From: Alistipes sp.
GTDB lineage: Bacteria; Bacteroidota; Bacteroidia; Bacteroidales; Rikenellaceae
Length of the DNA: 64,000 nt
NCBI GenBank assembly: GCA_017621455.1
Contig: JAGATC010000020.1
Span: 248,001 to 312,000, forward strand
Direction: 5' to 3'
The translations under genes and the position numbers were made by a program. Below, piece by piece: positions 23,545-33,261 of this stretch; within the stretch, counting starts at the first letter, position 1; each line of letters starts with the position of its first letter. The notes below the pieces were generated by a model, which was given only the letters and a program-made list of their open reading frames with translations, was not told the origin of the DNA and searched no databases.

Positions 23545-25851
23545 ATGAAAACTAACTCTTTACAGCTGTTTGCCATCGCTATGGCAGCACTCGTTGCGTT
23601 GGTAGGTTGCCAGAAAGACCCCGATACGCCAAGCGCCACTATCGAAATCTACGCGGAGAGCCTCGAGGCTAAGCCCGAGGGCGAGGAGCTGCGCTTCAAC
23701 TACTCGATTATAGATGCCGTAGAGGGTGTGGCACTCTCTGTGGAGTGCGATGCTGAGTGGGTGTCGAACATCCGCTCTACGGATAACTTCGTGCTCTTCG
23801 ATGTCGCCAAGAACGACACGGGCGCGGAGCGCGAGACGACGCTCAAGCTGACTTATGGCGCAGTGCATAAGTCGTTGACGGTTAAGCAGAAGCCCTTTAT
23901 GGAGCCTCTGTCGCTGAAGGTTGAGTCGGTGGATGCTACCTCGGTGACCATTGCTGTAGTGACACTCGACGAGGAGACCACCTGGATTGGTCAGATTGTG
24001 GGTCGCGAGTGGTTCGAGGCTTTCGACGAGGAGCAGATTTTCAGCGAGGACTATGCCTACTACTTGAATATGGCCCAGGAGGCAGAGGTGTCGTTGGAGG
24101 AGTATCTCTCGAAAATCTTGAGCCGTGGCTCACACTCGGGTATTCGTATGTCGGGCCTCGACGTAGAGTCGGAGTATGTGGTATATATATATGGTATGAA
24201 CACCTCGGGCGAAAAGACCACATCTATCTACTACGAGGCGTTCACCACGACGCCAGCGTATGAGGGCAACGACGTCACCTTCGACTTCGACATCAGCGTC
24301 AATCGCTCTATCGCATCTATCACCGTTACCCCCTCGCACGAGGGCGTGGCCTACTACCACAACCTCACCACACGCGAGCACTTCGAGGCCTGCGGTGGCG
24401 ACATCGAGGCCCTGGCAAAGGATGTTGTGGCAACGGCACTCGACAACTACCTGTATTGGGAGTATACCGAGGCTGAGTTCTTCGAGTATAACTCATACTA
24501 TCTCACTGATTTCTACGACTTTGAGGGTATTGCCGATACCGAGTATGTGGCATTCGCATTTAAGTGGGACGAGCGTTTAGAGCCCCTTAGCGAGGTATCC
24601 TTCGAGTGGTTCAAAATAGATAGCATTCCCCCCTCGGAGAACGAGCTGGCGATGACCATCAGCAAAATCACGCAGACGACGTTCGACATCGCTGTCACCA
24701 CCACCAACGACGACCCCTACACCATCTTTGCTGTGCCCAGCAGAGAGCTTGCTAAGCTGAATACCGATGGCGCGATATTCGACTACCTTATGGATACTTA
24801 TGGCACATCGCAGTTGAGCCTTAACGTCTGCAATGGCCCTGTCGAGGGTACATTCAGCGGCCTGGAGCAGGATACCGATTATGAGGTGTTACTCTTTGGC
24901 TATGAGGCGGGTACGCTCACCACGTCGATGGTGCGCAAGAAGATACATACGGCTGTTGCGGGCGATGTGGAGGCGTGCCAATATACCGTGGAGGTTACCG
25001 AGATTGGCGACCGCGAGGCTTACATCTCTATCACCCCCTCGGACTACAGCGTATGGTACTACTGGAACGTCTTCGAGGCCTCGACCACCGAGGAGCAGAT
25101 TAAGGCATCTATCACAGAGGTCTACAACTCATACTACTACGCCGACTACTGGGAGTTTAGCTACTATGAGATTACGCAGGGCACCTCGAGCAGCTACGTC
25201 TCGCAGCTCTACCCCTCGACCGACTACAAGGTGGTTATCGTGCCTATGAATCCCGACGAGTTTGAGTACACGGGCACGCTGCGTACCGTAGGCGAGTTCA
25301 CCACCCAGGAGGCTGTCATTGCCGACATCACCATCACCGCGGGCTTCGATGCCTACTACGATGGCGACGAGGTCTCGGCGCTCGAACCCGATTACTTGAG
25401 CAACTATCATGGCTACGCTATCTTGCCCATGAGCGTAAGCATCGAGGGCGACTATTCGCGCTTTCTCTACACCATCTTCAACTATGTTGAGGGCTTGGAG
25501 AATCCCGCTATTTACAGCGATGATGTGCTTCTCGACACGCTCTACGAGGTGGGTGCCTACTGGACTCCAGCCTACTTCCGCGGCGAGTGGGAGAAGGATT
25601 TAATGATTGCTGCCGTGGCCTTCGACATGGAGGGTAACCCCTCGGCGGTGTACCGCGAGAAGATATACCTCACTCGCGAGGGTGCTGCCGATGCGCAGGA
25701 GTTTGTCGACTACTATATGGGCAGCATCAGCTCGGTAAAGAGCGCTGGTGCCAAGCCAATGACGTATGTCGCTACGAGCGATGCTCCCGAGCTTAAGATG
25801 ATGACCAAGCAGGAGTGTCGTGAGCGTGGCATTCGTTTGACCAAGAGATAG
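23545..25851 (+). CDS. BACON-domain lipoprotein with repeated beta-sandwich modules
   Basis: Surface or periplasmic lipoprotein of 768 residues. The signal peptide ends at LVGC (C22). A BACON-like domain covers about 35-115 (VALSVECDAEWVSNI, KSLTVKQ). At least three FN3-like modules of about 110-130 residues follow, each with the boundary pattern (T)DYxVxxFG/VPMN...FTT, for example LEQDTDYEVLLFGYEAGT and YPSTDYKVVIVPMN. Aromatic-rich helices (YNSYYYADYWEFSYYE) sit within modules. No catalytic motif was seen. BACON domains often act as spacers in glycan- or mucin-related surface proteins, so a binding role is a reasonable guess. Confidence 0.75.
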   Translation: MKTNSLQLFAIAMAALVALVGCQKDPDTPSATIEIYAESLEAKPEGEELRFNYSIIDAVEGVALSVECDAEWVSNIRSTDNFVLFDVAKNDTGAERETTLKLTYGAVHKSLTVKQKPFMEPLSLKVESVDATSVTIAVVTLDEETTWIGQIVGREWFEAFDEEQIFSEDYAYYLNMAQEAEVSLEEYLSKILSRGSHSGIRMSGLDVESEYVVYIYGMNTSGEKTTSIYYEAFTTTPAYEGNDVTFDFDISVNRSIASITVTPSHEGVAYYHNLTTREHFEACGGDIEALAKDVVATALDNYLYWEYTEAEFFEYNSYYLTDFYDFEGIADTEYVAFAFKWDERLEPLSEVSFEWFKIDSIPPSENELAMTISKITQTTFDIAVTTTNDDPYTIFAVPSRELAKLNTDGAIFDYLMDTYGTSQLSLNVCNGPVEGTFSGLEQDTDYEVLLFGYEAGTLTTSMVRKKIHTAVAGDVEACQYTVEVTEIGDREAYISITPSDYSVWYYWNVFEASTTEEQIKASITEVYNSYYYADYWEFSYYEITQGTSSSYVSQLYPSTDYKVVIVPMNPDEFEYTGTLRTVGEFTTQEAVIADITITAGFDAYYDGDEVSALEPDYLSNYHGYAILPMSVSIEGDYSRFLYTIFNYVEGLENPAIYSDDVLLDTLYEVGAYWTPAYFRGEWEKDLMIAAVAFDMEGNPSAVYREKIYLTREGAADAQEFVDYYMGSISSVKSAGAKPMTYVATSDAPELKMMTKQECRERGIRLTKR

Positions 25852-25880
25852 AATAACTTATTCTATTTGAACAGATATTA

Positions 25881-25912
25881 GGGGGGGGTGTCCGTGGGGG
25901 CATCCCCCTTTC
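25881..25912 (+). terminator. Terminator after the BACON lipoprotein gene
   Basis: A run of G (GGGGGTGTCC) pairs with GGGCATCCCCC around a short loop, then TTT. Confidence 0.6.
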
Positions 25913-25968
25913 TGCTCTATAAAAAGTGTTGTTCGTTGAAATTATTCTTCGATTGAGAAAGTTTGCTT

Positions 25969-25976
25969 TATCTTTG
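25969..25976 (+). promoter_or_regulatory. -7 promoter box of the fimbrillin-like gene
   Basis: TATCTTTG matches the consensus, 37 bases upstream of ATG 26014. Confidence 0.6.
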
Positions 25977-26013
25977 TCCGCGGTAAAAATAAAAATAAGA
26001 AGAGACTACGTCT

Positions 26014-27783
26014 ATGAAGATTGTTAAGAAGATAGCGGCGTTGGTTGTGTGTGGTTTTGCACTTACGGCGTGTGTCAGCGAGTTTGGTGAGAGTCCTGTG
26101 AAGCCTGTGGAGAGCGGGGAGGTAGGTTTTGAGTTGTGTGGCGAGGCTACGCGCACCTCTATCGACCCCGATGGTGTAACCACACGATGGGCAGAGGGCG
26201 ATAGGATGGCTGTATGGGCAGAGGATGCGGCAGGTAACTACACACTCGAGAATACGACGTTTAGATTCCACCACTACTCCGATGAGTTCGACCACGGCTA
26301 CTTTGTCGCTAACATCGCCTCAATGGCCGAGGGCGACTACACCTATATGTTAGCATACCCCACACCCCAGTCGGTGAGCGGTACGCAGGCCACCTTTAGC
26401 GTTCCAGCTACGCAGTCGGGAGCCTACGATGGCAAGTACGACATTATGATTGCCGAGCCCGCTGTGGCCGAGGCGTTGAGTGCAAAACGTAAGGTGGAGA
26501 TTAACACCGTTATGCGCCACCAGATGCACGCCGTGAAGATTACCGTGCCCGAGGGTCGCAACCTCTACGGCACGCGCTTCTATCGCTTGGAGATAACCTT
26601 CCCCAACCCCGTTGTTGGCGACATCACCCTCGACATCACCAACCCCGATGCCGAGCCCGTCTACTCAAATATGTCGAATGTCGTGGTGCTCGAGAGCGCC
26701 GAGGGCTTCGATGCTGGCAGCGTGCTCTGGGCCTTTGTGCTTCCAGGTACGGTAGATGGCGATGTGTCGTACCGTGTAAAGGGTGAGCGCCGCCACTCAA
26801 ATGTGGCAACATACTCGCTCTCGAAGCAGATGCAGAAGGGCCGCGTTACGCCCATCAATATGGCAATCCCTACAATATATCCCTACTATTCGGCTGCTAT
26901 TATCACCGTTGAGCAGAACAACCTTGGCGAGGAGTATAACACCGTTAGGATATACGATGCGAATGGTGGTCTTATGGGTGAGTATCCCCGCAACGACAAT
27001 GGCGTCTATATTGTTGATTATGAGGGTGAGTTTGACTGCGACCAGTATGATAACACCTCGTGGAGAGTAGAGTTTGACTCGGAGCACGCTATCGTGTCGT
27101 CGTATGTTGCAATGGGTGATATGACCGACTACACATCGCACAACTATACCACCGATGTGCCATACCTCTTCTACGAGGACTTCAGCGCACTTGCAACGTT
27201 TGATGGCGACTATACCGGTGGTCCATATACATCAACGAGTAATGCCTCGATAGATGGTCGCGACCTATCGCAGTATGGTATCGCTGCGGGTTGGACTGGC
27301 GCACGTACAGGATGCGATGCTGCGGGTACTGCAATTTTAGTGAGTGGTCGAACAGACTATGTTATTGCAGGTGCTACACGTGCCTATGGTCGATTGGAAT
27401 CTCCTGCATTGTCGGCAATCAAGCCAGATAAGGATGTTAAGGTGAAGGTTACGTTCGACTATGGCGGTAGTCGCTCAGGTGGTAGCTGGGCTTATGCCGT
27501 TGCGAAAGTTGGTTATACGACGACTCAGGGCATTCTCAATGGTTATGCTACACAGTTTAACAACAACGCAGCATTCTCGGGTATTGATGGAGCTATTGAT
27601 GTGCCAGATATCCCCACCTCGGGCTCTGCTTCGGCTCTTACGTTGTCGATGTCATATAATATTGATGTTTGTACGTCGTTGCACCGTCTATCTTGGCATA
27701 TTGGTAGCTTGGGTACTACTTTTATCGGCAATGGTTATCAGTGGATGTACATTGACAATATCAAAGTACAGATAGTCCAGTAA
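26014..27783 (+). CDS. Fimbrillin-like lipoprotein with C-terminal jelly-roll-like domain
   Basis: Secreted lipoprotein of 589 residues. The lipobox is LTAC (C20). Shortly after comes EATRTSID, then VTTRWAEGDRMAVWA, the opening typical of Mfa-like fimbrillin family proteins. The fimbrillin-like part runs to about residue 285. From about 375 a different domain begins (YLFYEDFSAL...), Gly/Ser-rich and ending WMYIDNIKVQIV, which resembles the C-terminal jelly-roll of choice-of-anchor or carbohydrate-binding modules. The gene stands alone behind its own promoter. It could be a fimbrial tip or an adhesin; not certain. Confidence 0.7.
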   Translation: MKIVKKIAALVVCGFALTACVSEFGESPVKPVESGEVGFELCGEATRTSIDPDGVTTRWAEGDRMAVWAEDAAGNYTLENTTFRFHHYSDEFDHGYFVANIASMAEGDYTYMLAYPTPQSVSGTQATFSVPATQSGAYDGKYDIMIAEPAVAEALSAKRKVEINTVMRHQMHAVKITVPEGRNLYGTRFYRLEITFPNPVVGDITLDITNPDAEPVYSNMSNVVVLESAEGFDAGSVLWAFVLPGTVDGDVSYRVKGERRHSNVATYSLSKQMQKGRVTPINMAIPTIYPYYSAAIITVEQNNLGEEYNTVRIYDANGGLMGEYPRNDNGVYIVDYEGEFDCDQYDNTSWRVEFDSEHAIVSSYVAMGDMTDYTSHNYTTDVPYLFYEDFSALATFDGDYTGGPYTSTSNASIDGRDLSQYGIAAGWTGARTGCDAAGTAILVSGRTDYVIAGATRAYGRLESPALSAIKPDKDVKVKVTFDYGGSRSGGSWAYAVAKVGYTTTQGILNGYATQFNNNAAFSGIDGAIDVPDIPTSGSASALTLSMSYNIDVCTSLHRLSWHIGSLGTTFIGNGYQWMYIDNIKVQIVQ

Positions 27784-27867
27784 TCGCGGTTGCCGATGCA
27801 CTATGTTAATAAGATGTAATATGGTAATAACTAAAATAAAATATAACCTAATTAAAATCAATGACTT

Positions 27868-28638
27868 ATGAGAAAGTTTTTTACAATCGCTTCGCTCGTT
27901 GCGTTGACGCTTTCGGCTTGTTCGAAGGAGTCTACCCAGGGCAGCGAGAAGGGTGAAGGACAGGTGAGCATCAGCTGCGTTGTAGCAACAGATGTTGATG
28001 AGACCCGTGCCAATGTTGACTGCACCACCCCCGCAGTTGAGGATTTCTCTCTCAAGATCGAGGGTGTAGGTCACACCTATGCAGAGGAGTATGCTACCGT
28101 GGCAGAGTTCAACGATGCCGAGGTGTATATGAAGAGTGCCAGCTACAAGGCTACCGTTAAGTCGGGTGACGTTAACTCCGAGGGCTACGATAAGGCAGCC
28201 TTTGAGGGTAGCGCAGAGTTTGTTGTAGAGCCTCGCAAGCATACCAATGTGGAGATTACTGCAACCATAGCTAATGCCTTGGTTAAGGTTGAGGTTACTG
28301 ACCAGTTCAATGCCTACTTTGTTGGTGGCCACGAGCTTAAGGTGGTTACAGCTGCAGGCAACGAGTTTGACGTAACTGCGCAGACCGAGCCATTGTTTAT
28401 AGCTCCTGGCGCGTTTACCATCTCGGGTACCGCCGTTAAGCAGCCCAACCAGTCGGGTGCTGATGGCACTGTTGTGGCCTTGCCCGAGTATAAGAATACC
28501 GATGCTAAGGCGCAGACGCTCTACACCGTTAAGCTCGATGTTGTGAATGCGGGTAGCGCTCAGCTTACTATCACCCTTAACGAGGAGCTTGTTGAGTCGA
28601 TAGATATTGAGCAGGAACTTAACGATAACGCTAAATAA
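27868..28638 (+). CDS. DUF4493-like lipoprotein, first gene of surface cluster
   Basis: Lipoprotein of 256 residues with lipobox LSAC (C18). The mature part begins with a polar linker and then ISCVVATDVDETRANVDC, FSLKIEGVGHTY and FVVEPRKHTNVEITATIANALVKVEVTDQF. This is the pattern I associate with DUF4493 domains of Bacteroidales. Single domain, no enzymatic motif. It starts a six-gene plus-strand series with gaps of about 5-28 bases, probably one operon. Location is likely the outer membrane surface. Confidence 0.7.
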   Translation: MRKFFTIASLVALTLSACSKESTQGSEKGEGQVSISCVVATDVDETRANVDCTTPAVEDFSLKIEGVGHTYAEEYATVAEFNDAEVYMKSASYKATVKSGDVNSEGYDKAAFEGSAEFVVEPRKHTNVEITATIANALVKVEVTDQFNAYFVGGHELKVVTAAGNEFDVTAQTEPLFIAPGAFTISGTAVKQPNQSGADGTVVALPEYKNTDAKAQTLYTVKLDVVNAGSAQLTITLNEELVESIDIEQELNDNAK

Positions 28639-28652
28639 TAGGAGAAAAAGAT

Positions 28653-30305
28653 ATGAAATCAGTAGTAAAAATGATGGGTGTTGCCTTTGCTGCGCTACTT
28701 ACACTTGGAGCATGTAGCAAGGATAAGGTCAACTATGTAGATGGCCCAGATTCTTCAAAGGATAATATCGGCTACTTGCTCGTAGGTGGCATGGAGGCCT
28801 CTATTTTGGAGGATACCGAGAATGTTGAGAACTCATCGGCGACACGTGCCGGAGAGGTTGATATTAACACGTTTGATGTTGTTATCACCAACAAGGATGG
28901 CCAGGAGATGGCGTCGTTTAAGTATGGTGAGCGTCCTTCGGAGCCTATCGAGTTGGTAGGTGGTGTCTATAAGATTACAATGTCGTCGGCTCAGATGCAA
29001 GGAGCACAGTGGGAGGCTCCTGTATATGGTGGCGAGAAGGAGGTTGTAGTCACTCGCAAGCAGACCACCGAGGTTAGAGACCTCGTATGTAAGCTCGCTA
29101 ACATCAAGGTTACTGTGGGCTATTCTGCCGACCTTGCCGAGCAGCTCGACCAGGAGTACACCAAGATGACCGTGGAGTTGGATGGCGCCTTGGAGTATGC
29201 CTTCTCGGAGACACGTGCTGGTTACTTTGCTCCAGTGGCTGCGGAGAATACGCTAAAGTTGACTTTCAACTGCCGCTATAAGGGTGAGACTAAGGATATT
29301 ACCATGACTAACGAGATTAAGGGCGTTAAGGCTGCGCAGTGGCGTAAGATTAACGTTGTTGTTCAGCATGCTGCTGATGGTACTGCTTCTATCGGTATCG
29401 TTTGCGACACATGGACCTACGACGAGGAGATTACGTTCGACACATCGGTCTCGCTTATGGAGGAGATTATCCCCGATGATAGCGACGCTCCTGTAATCGT
29501 TTGGGAGGGTCACGACCTTAATGAGGCCTTCGAGCTTACTGACGATATGTTCGACGCTGATGGTAACTTCACATCAAGCATCAACCTCGACGTTACAGCC
29601 AAGGCGGCTATTAAGTCGTTGGTTGTTAAGGTGTCGTCGGACAATGCCGATTTCACCACAGCCTACTCTGAGATTATGGCCTTGGAGGAGGACTTGTGCG
29701 CACCCACAGCCTCTAACACCATCCTCAAGATGATGGGTTACCCTGTTGATGCTAAGGATGCCACCACTACACGCCTTAAGTTCGCTTCGCAGGCTGAGTT
29801 GCTCAAGTCGTACGAGGGTACTCACTCTTACGAGATTACCGTAACCGATGTTAACGGTGCTCACACAACAGCAACGCTCACCGTCAAGTATGGCCAGAAT
29901 GTTGCACCACAGATTATCTGGGTTGGTTACAACATCGACGAGCGTCAGACAATTACCTCGGATACCACTTGTAAGATTCGCGTAGTAGCACCTTTGGCTA
30001 TTAAGGACTTCGAGATTGAGATTAAGTCTAACACTCTTACTCCCGAGGAGTTGGCAGGTGTAGGTCTTGCATCAGAGTTCAGCCTTGTGACCTCTACCGA
30101 TATGCACGAGTCACTCGCGGGTCTTGGTTTCCCCGTAGGCGACGATGTATATGGTCAGACTCTCATTGCGGAGGATAAGCTCGATATTACAAGCTTCCTC
30201 AGCATCTTGAGTATGCTTGGCTCGGGCGATCACGACTTCGTGATGACTGTAACCGATATGGAGGGCAACGTTACAACCAAGACTGTGATGATGCACTTCG
30301 AGTAG
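28653..30305 (+). CDS. DUF4493-like lipoprotein with added beta domains
   Basis: Lipoprotein of 550 residues with lipobox LGAC. Residues about 35-265 look like the same DUF4493-type domain as the preceding gene (SATRAGEVDINTFDVVI, TEVRDLVCKLANIKVTVGYS). After this come two similar modules of about 130 residues, each opening with an APVIVWEGHDL / APQIIWVGYNI-type strand and ending in a VTD...T strand. They are tandem immunoglobulin-like repeats. Function unknown; part of the six-gene cluster. Confidence 0.7.
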   Translation: MKSVVKMMGVAFAALLTLGACSKDKVNYVDGPDSSKDNIGYLLVGGMEASILEDTENVENSSATRAGEVDINTFDVVITNKDGQEMASFKYGERPSEPIELVGGVYKITMSSAQMQGAQWEAPVYGGEKEVVVTRKQTTEVRDLVCKLANIKVTVGYSADLAEQLDQEYTKMTVELDGALEYAFSETRAGYFAPVAAENTLKLTFNCRYKGETKDITMTNEIKGVKAAQWRKINVVVQHAADGTASIGIVCDTWTYDEEITFDTSVSLMEEIIPDDSDAPVIVWEGHDLNEAFELTDDMFDADGNFTSSINLDVTAKAAIKSLVVKVSSDNADFTTAYSEIMALEEDLCAPTASNTILKMMGYPVDAKDATTTRLKFASQAELLKSYEGTHSYEITVTDVNGAHTTATLTVKYGQNVAPQIIWVGYNIDERQTITSDTTCKIRVVAPLAIKDFEIEIKSNTLTPEELAGVGLASEFSLVTSTDMHESLAGLGFPVGDDVYGQTLIAEDKLDITSFLSILSMLGSGDHDFVMTVTDMEGNVTTKTVMMHFE

Positions 30306-30325
30306 CATAGTTAAACCCCAAGATT

Positions 30326-32383
30326 ATGTCTATTATGAAAAAGATATTAGCATTATTGAGCATGGTGCTCGTTGTGGCAGCCTGCTCTAAGGATACAGAA
30401 ACACGCGTTGAGGTTGCCACTGATGGTGGTGCTATGCGCCTGTCGGTTGCTGCTCAGGCAGATGTTATGGCCAACGATAGCGTGGTCGTCAAGATCTATA
30501 AAGTTGAGGGCGAGGAGGAGTCTTTGATTCGTCGCTATAGCTCTCTGAACGATGTTCCCGAGTACCTTGCGTTGCTCGCTGGTGACTATGTTGCGAAGGT
30601 GCAGGTTGGCGAGAAGCACGCCGTGTCGTACGACCAGAAGTACTACTATGGTGAGTCGGCATTTGAGGTTAAGGCTGGCGAGGTGGCTGCCGTAACCGTT
30701 GATTGCAAGCTTCACTCTACAATCGTTGCAGTAAACTACGACGCAACCGTAGCCGAGAAGCTCTCTGAGGGCTACTTCACCACTGTTGCTATCGCTGAGT
30801 CTTACGATGCTGGTGCTATTGCTACTGGCGACGTGTTGTCGTTGACATTCGAGGAGTCAAAGGAGGGTTATGTTGTAATGCCCGAGGGTCAGACCTCGCT
30901 CTACTGGCACTTCGAGGGTACTCACCCCGTTGAGGGCGACATCGTTAAGGAGGGACTTATCGAGAACATCAAGTCGTCGGCACGCTATACCATCACTTTG
31001 AAGTACTCGGAGGATGCTCCTGGCAGCCTTGTATTCGAGGCTACGGTGGATGAGTCTATCGAGGAGTGTGATGATACCATCATCTTCTCTCCCGACCCAA
31101 CAATCCTTGGCGATGGCTTCGATATGAGCGAGGAGCAGCTCTCTACAACGGCCTCACGTGCCTACAACGTGGCTTCGTTGGCTGCAATCAGCACTATGAC
31201 CATCACCATCGACGGCACAGAGTACGACCTTCTTACTAACGTTCCTGAGGGCATCACCGTAGATAAGAGCGACGACCTCAACTACAAGGTTACGGTTAAC
31301 GAGACCTTCTTCAACGCCGTATCTGGTGGCGACCATGCCCTCGTATTCTACGTCGAGGATGTCGATGGCGGTAAGGTCGAGAAGGAGGTAGCCTATAGCG
31401 TTCAGGGTGTTATGCCTTTGACCAATGCTGACTACGACCTATGGTTTGGTAACGTTACGTTCAAGGCTAACGTTATCAACACCGCAGCTACCTCTGTGAA
31501 GATTGCCTACTCGGCTGATGGCTCTACTTGGACCGAGGTTGATGCTGTGGCTGCTGCCGATGGCACTTATACCGCTACTGGTGCTGACTTCGCTGCCGAG
31601 AAGAACTACACATATAAGCTCGTCGTAGATAGCGTCGATGCAGGTAAGGCACTTACACACCAGACAGCCCCAGGTGCTCAGATTCCTAACGGCGATATGG
31701 AGTCGTGGTCTACATCGGGTGGTGTTGTCTACCCCTATGCTGCTGGCGCTTCACCTTTCTGGCTCACGGGTAACGATGGTGCAGCAATGGCAAATGCTAC
31801 GCTTACACAGTCATCTACTGATGTTCGCCCAGGCTCAACTGGTCAGTATTCGGCATACCTCAAGTCGCAGAAGGCTGCGGTGATGGGTATCGGTAAGTTC
31901 GCTGCGGGTAACCTCTTCGTAGGTACCTTCTCGATGAGCGGTCTTAATGGTACTGTTAACTTCGGTCGTGACTTCAACTTCACGGCTAAGCCCAAGAGCC
32001 TCTCGTTCTGGATGAAGCACAACGAGGGTACCATCAACGAGAACTCTGGTGAGCCAGCATCGGGTCTCGATATGTGTACCGCTAATGTCATCATCACCAA
32101 CTGGACAGAGCCCTACGCAGTAGATACATCAAATACCGACACATTCTTCACAATGGCAGACCTCGCTACTATGGAGGGTGTTATCGGCTATGGCTACTAC
32201 CAGACTACCTCGTCGAACACCGAGTGGACAGAGTATACGCTCGACATCACCTACCGCGAGGATATGAAGGATGCTAAGCCTACAAAGCTTGTGGTGTCGT
32301 TCACTCCTTCGGGCTATGGTGACTACTTCTGCGGCTCTACCGACTCGTGGATGTATGTCGACGACATTGTCTTCAACTATTAG
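30326..32383 (+). CDS. DUF4493-like plus PCMD-domain lipoprotein
   Basis: Lipoprotein of 685 residues; ATG 30335 is an equally good start. Lipobox VAAC. The N-terminal 230 residues are DUF4493-like, an Ig-like middle follows, and from about residue 450 the protein carries a PCMD-type domain: PNGDMESWST, YPYAAGASPFWLTGNDGAAMA, GIGKFAAGNLFVG, and ends CGSTDSWMYVDDIVFNY. The PCMD region is clearly paralogous to the last gene of this cluster. The name (putative carbohydrate metabolism domain) suggests glycan binding, which is unproven. A hairpin follows the stop codon. Confidence 0.72.
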   Translation: MSIMKKILALLSMVLVVAACSKDTETRVEVATDGGAMRLSVAAQADVMANDSVVVKIYKVEGEEESLIRRYSSLNDVPEYLALLAGDYVAKVQVGEKHAVSYDQKYYYGESAFEVKAGEVAAVTVDCKLHSTIVAVNYDATVAEKLSEGYFTTVAIAESYDAGAIATGDVLSLTFEESKEGYVVMPEGQTSLYWHFEGTHPVEGDIVKEGLIENIKSSARYTITLKYSEDAPGSLVFEATVDESIEECDDTIIFSPDPTILGDGFDMSEEQLSTTASRAYNVASLAAISTMTITIDGTEYDLLTNVPEGITVDKSDDLNYKVTVNETFFNAVSGGDHALVFYVEDVDGGKVEKEVAYSVQGVMPLTNADYDLWFGNVTFKANVINTAATSVKIAYSADGSTWTEVDAVAAADGTYTATGADFAAEKNYTYKLVVDSVDAGKALTHQTAPGAQIPNGDMESWSTSGGVVYPYAAGASPFWLTGNDGAAMANATLTQSSTDVRPGSTGQYSAYLKSQKAAVMGIGKFAAGNLFVGTFSMSGLNGTVNFGRDFNFTAKPKSLSFWMKHNEGTINENSGEPASGLDMCTANVIITNWTEPYAVDTSNTDTFFTMADLATMEGVIGYGYYQTTSSNTEWTEYTLDITYREDMKDAKPTKLVVSFTPSGYGDYFCGSTDSWMYVDDIVFNY

Positions 32384-32391
32384 TAACTAAC

Positions 32392-32424
32392 GAGATAGTG
32401 GTGACTGGTGGTTGCCACTATCTC
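32392..32424 (+). terminator. Hairpin within the DUF4493/PCMD operon
   Basis: Perfect 10-base arms GAGATAGTGG and CCACTATCTC, then CCTCCCTTTTATTT, just ahead of ATG 32439. Probably an attenuator or processing site that lowers expression of the downstream barrel genes. Confidence 0.55.
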
Positions 32425-32438
32425 CTCCCTTTTATTTA

Positions 32439-33248
32439 ATGAAGAGATTTTATATTACAATCCTTGCCATGCTCTCAGTAGTGGGCGTCATGGCGCAGGA
32501 TGCAGTGCTCCCCCAAGATGACAATATTGAGGTAGAGACCATCGAGACGCTTACGCCTAACGAGGCACGTAAGCAGCGAGGATTCTCTACGGATGAGAGT
32601 TTTGTGCCCAAAGGACAGTGGATTTTTGGCGGTACGGCGTCGTACTCGACACACACCAACAAGAACTATAAGCTGCTTGTTATCGACAACATCGATTCGG
32701 AGGGTTATACGGTCAAGGTAAGCCCTATGATTGCCTATGCTGTTAGCAAGAATATGGCTGTTGGTGTACGTTTCGGCTATGGTCGTTCGCTGCTCGCTAT
32801 GGATAACGCTTCGTTGTCGGTGGGCGAGACCAACATGGGTATCGACTACTTCCACAAGATTAAGCACACCTACACGGGTACCATCTTCTGGCGTCCCTAC
32901 ATCCCGCTGGGTCATAGCAACCGCTTCGCTATCTTTGCCGAGGTGCAGCTAAGCCTCTCGGGTGGTCAGTCGAAGGTTGTGGCCGAGAATGGTGTTGTGG
33001 ATGGCATGCAGAACTATACGGGTACCTACTCTAAGAACTTCGGTGCCTCGATAGCGTTGCAGCCAGGTATTGTGGCATTTGTTACCAACAACACCGCCCT
33101 GGAGCTCTCGATAGGTGTCTTTGGCATAGGTGTAGACCGTGTTAAGCAGCTTAAGAGTCAGGTTGAGGAGGGCAAGTTCATCTCATCTGATGCAAATTTC
33201 AAGCTGAACTTCCTGTCGGTAGGTTTCGGCGTATCGTTCTACTTATAA
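32439..33248 (+). CDS. Outer-membrane beta-barrel protein 1 of surface cluster
   Basis: Protein of 269 residues with a signal peptide cut after VMAQ. An N-terminal linker (TLTPNEARKQRGFSTDESFVPKGQW) precedes amphipathic strands (WIFGGTASYST, VSPMIAYAVSKNMAVGVRFGYG, NRFAIFAEVQLSLSG, FLSVGFGVSFYL). The terminal aromatic-hydrophobic strand is typical of proteins inserted by the Bam complex. Start ATG 32439 is used because the longer frame begins at TTG inside the hairpin. It could be a small porin-like export or anchoring barrel for the neighbouring lipoproteins. Confidence 0.75.
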   Translation: MKRFYITILAMLSVVGVMAQDAVLPQDDNIEVETIETLTPNEARKQRGFSTDESFVPKGQWIFGGTASYSTHTNKNYKLLVIDNIDSEGYTVKVSPMIAYAVSKNMAVGVRFGYGRSLLAMDNASLSVGETNMGIDYFHKIKHTYTGTIFWRPYIPLGHSNRFAIFAEVQLSLSGGQSKVVAENGVVDGMQNYTGTYSKNFGASIALQPGIVAFVTNNTALELSIGVFGIGVDRVKQLKSQVEEGKFISSDANFKLNFLSVGFGVSFYL

Positions 33249-33261
33249 ACCGCAGTAAACT

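Noticed and set aside
27688-28332. Minus-strand open frame of 214 codons across the fimbrillin-like end and the first DUF4493-like gene
   Set aside because: It covers parts of two well-supported plus-strand genes and their gap, and its sequence resembles no protein family.
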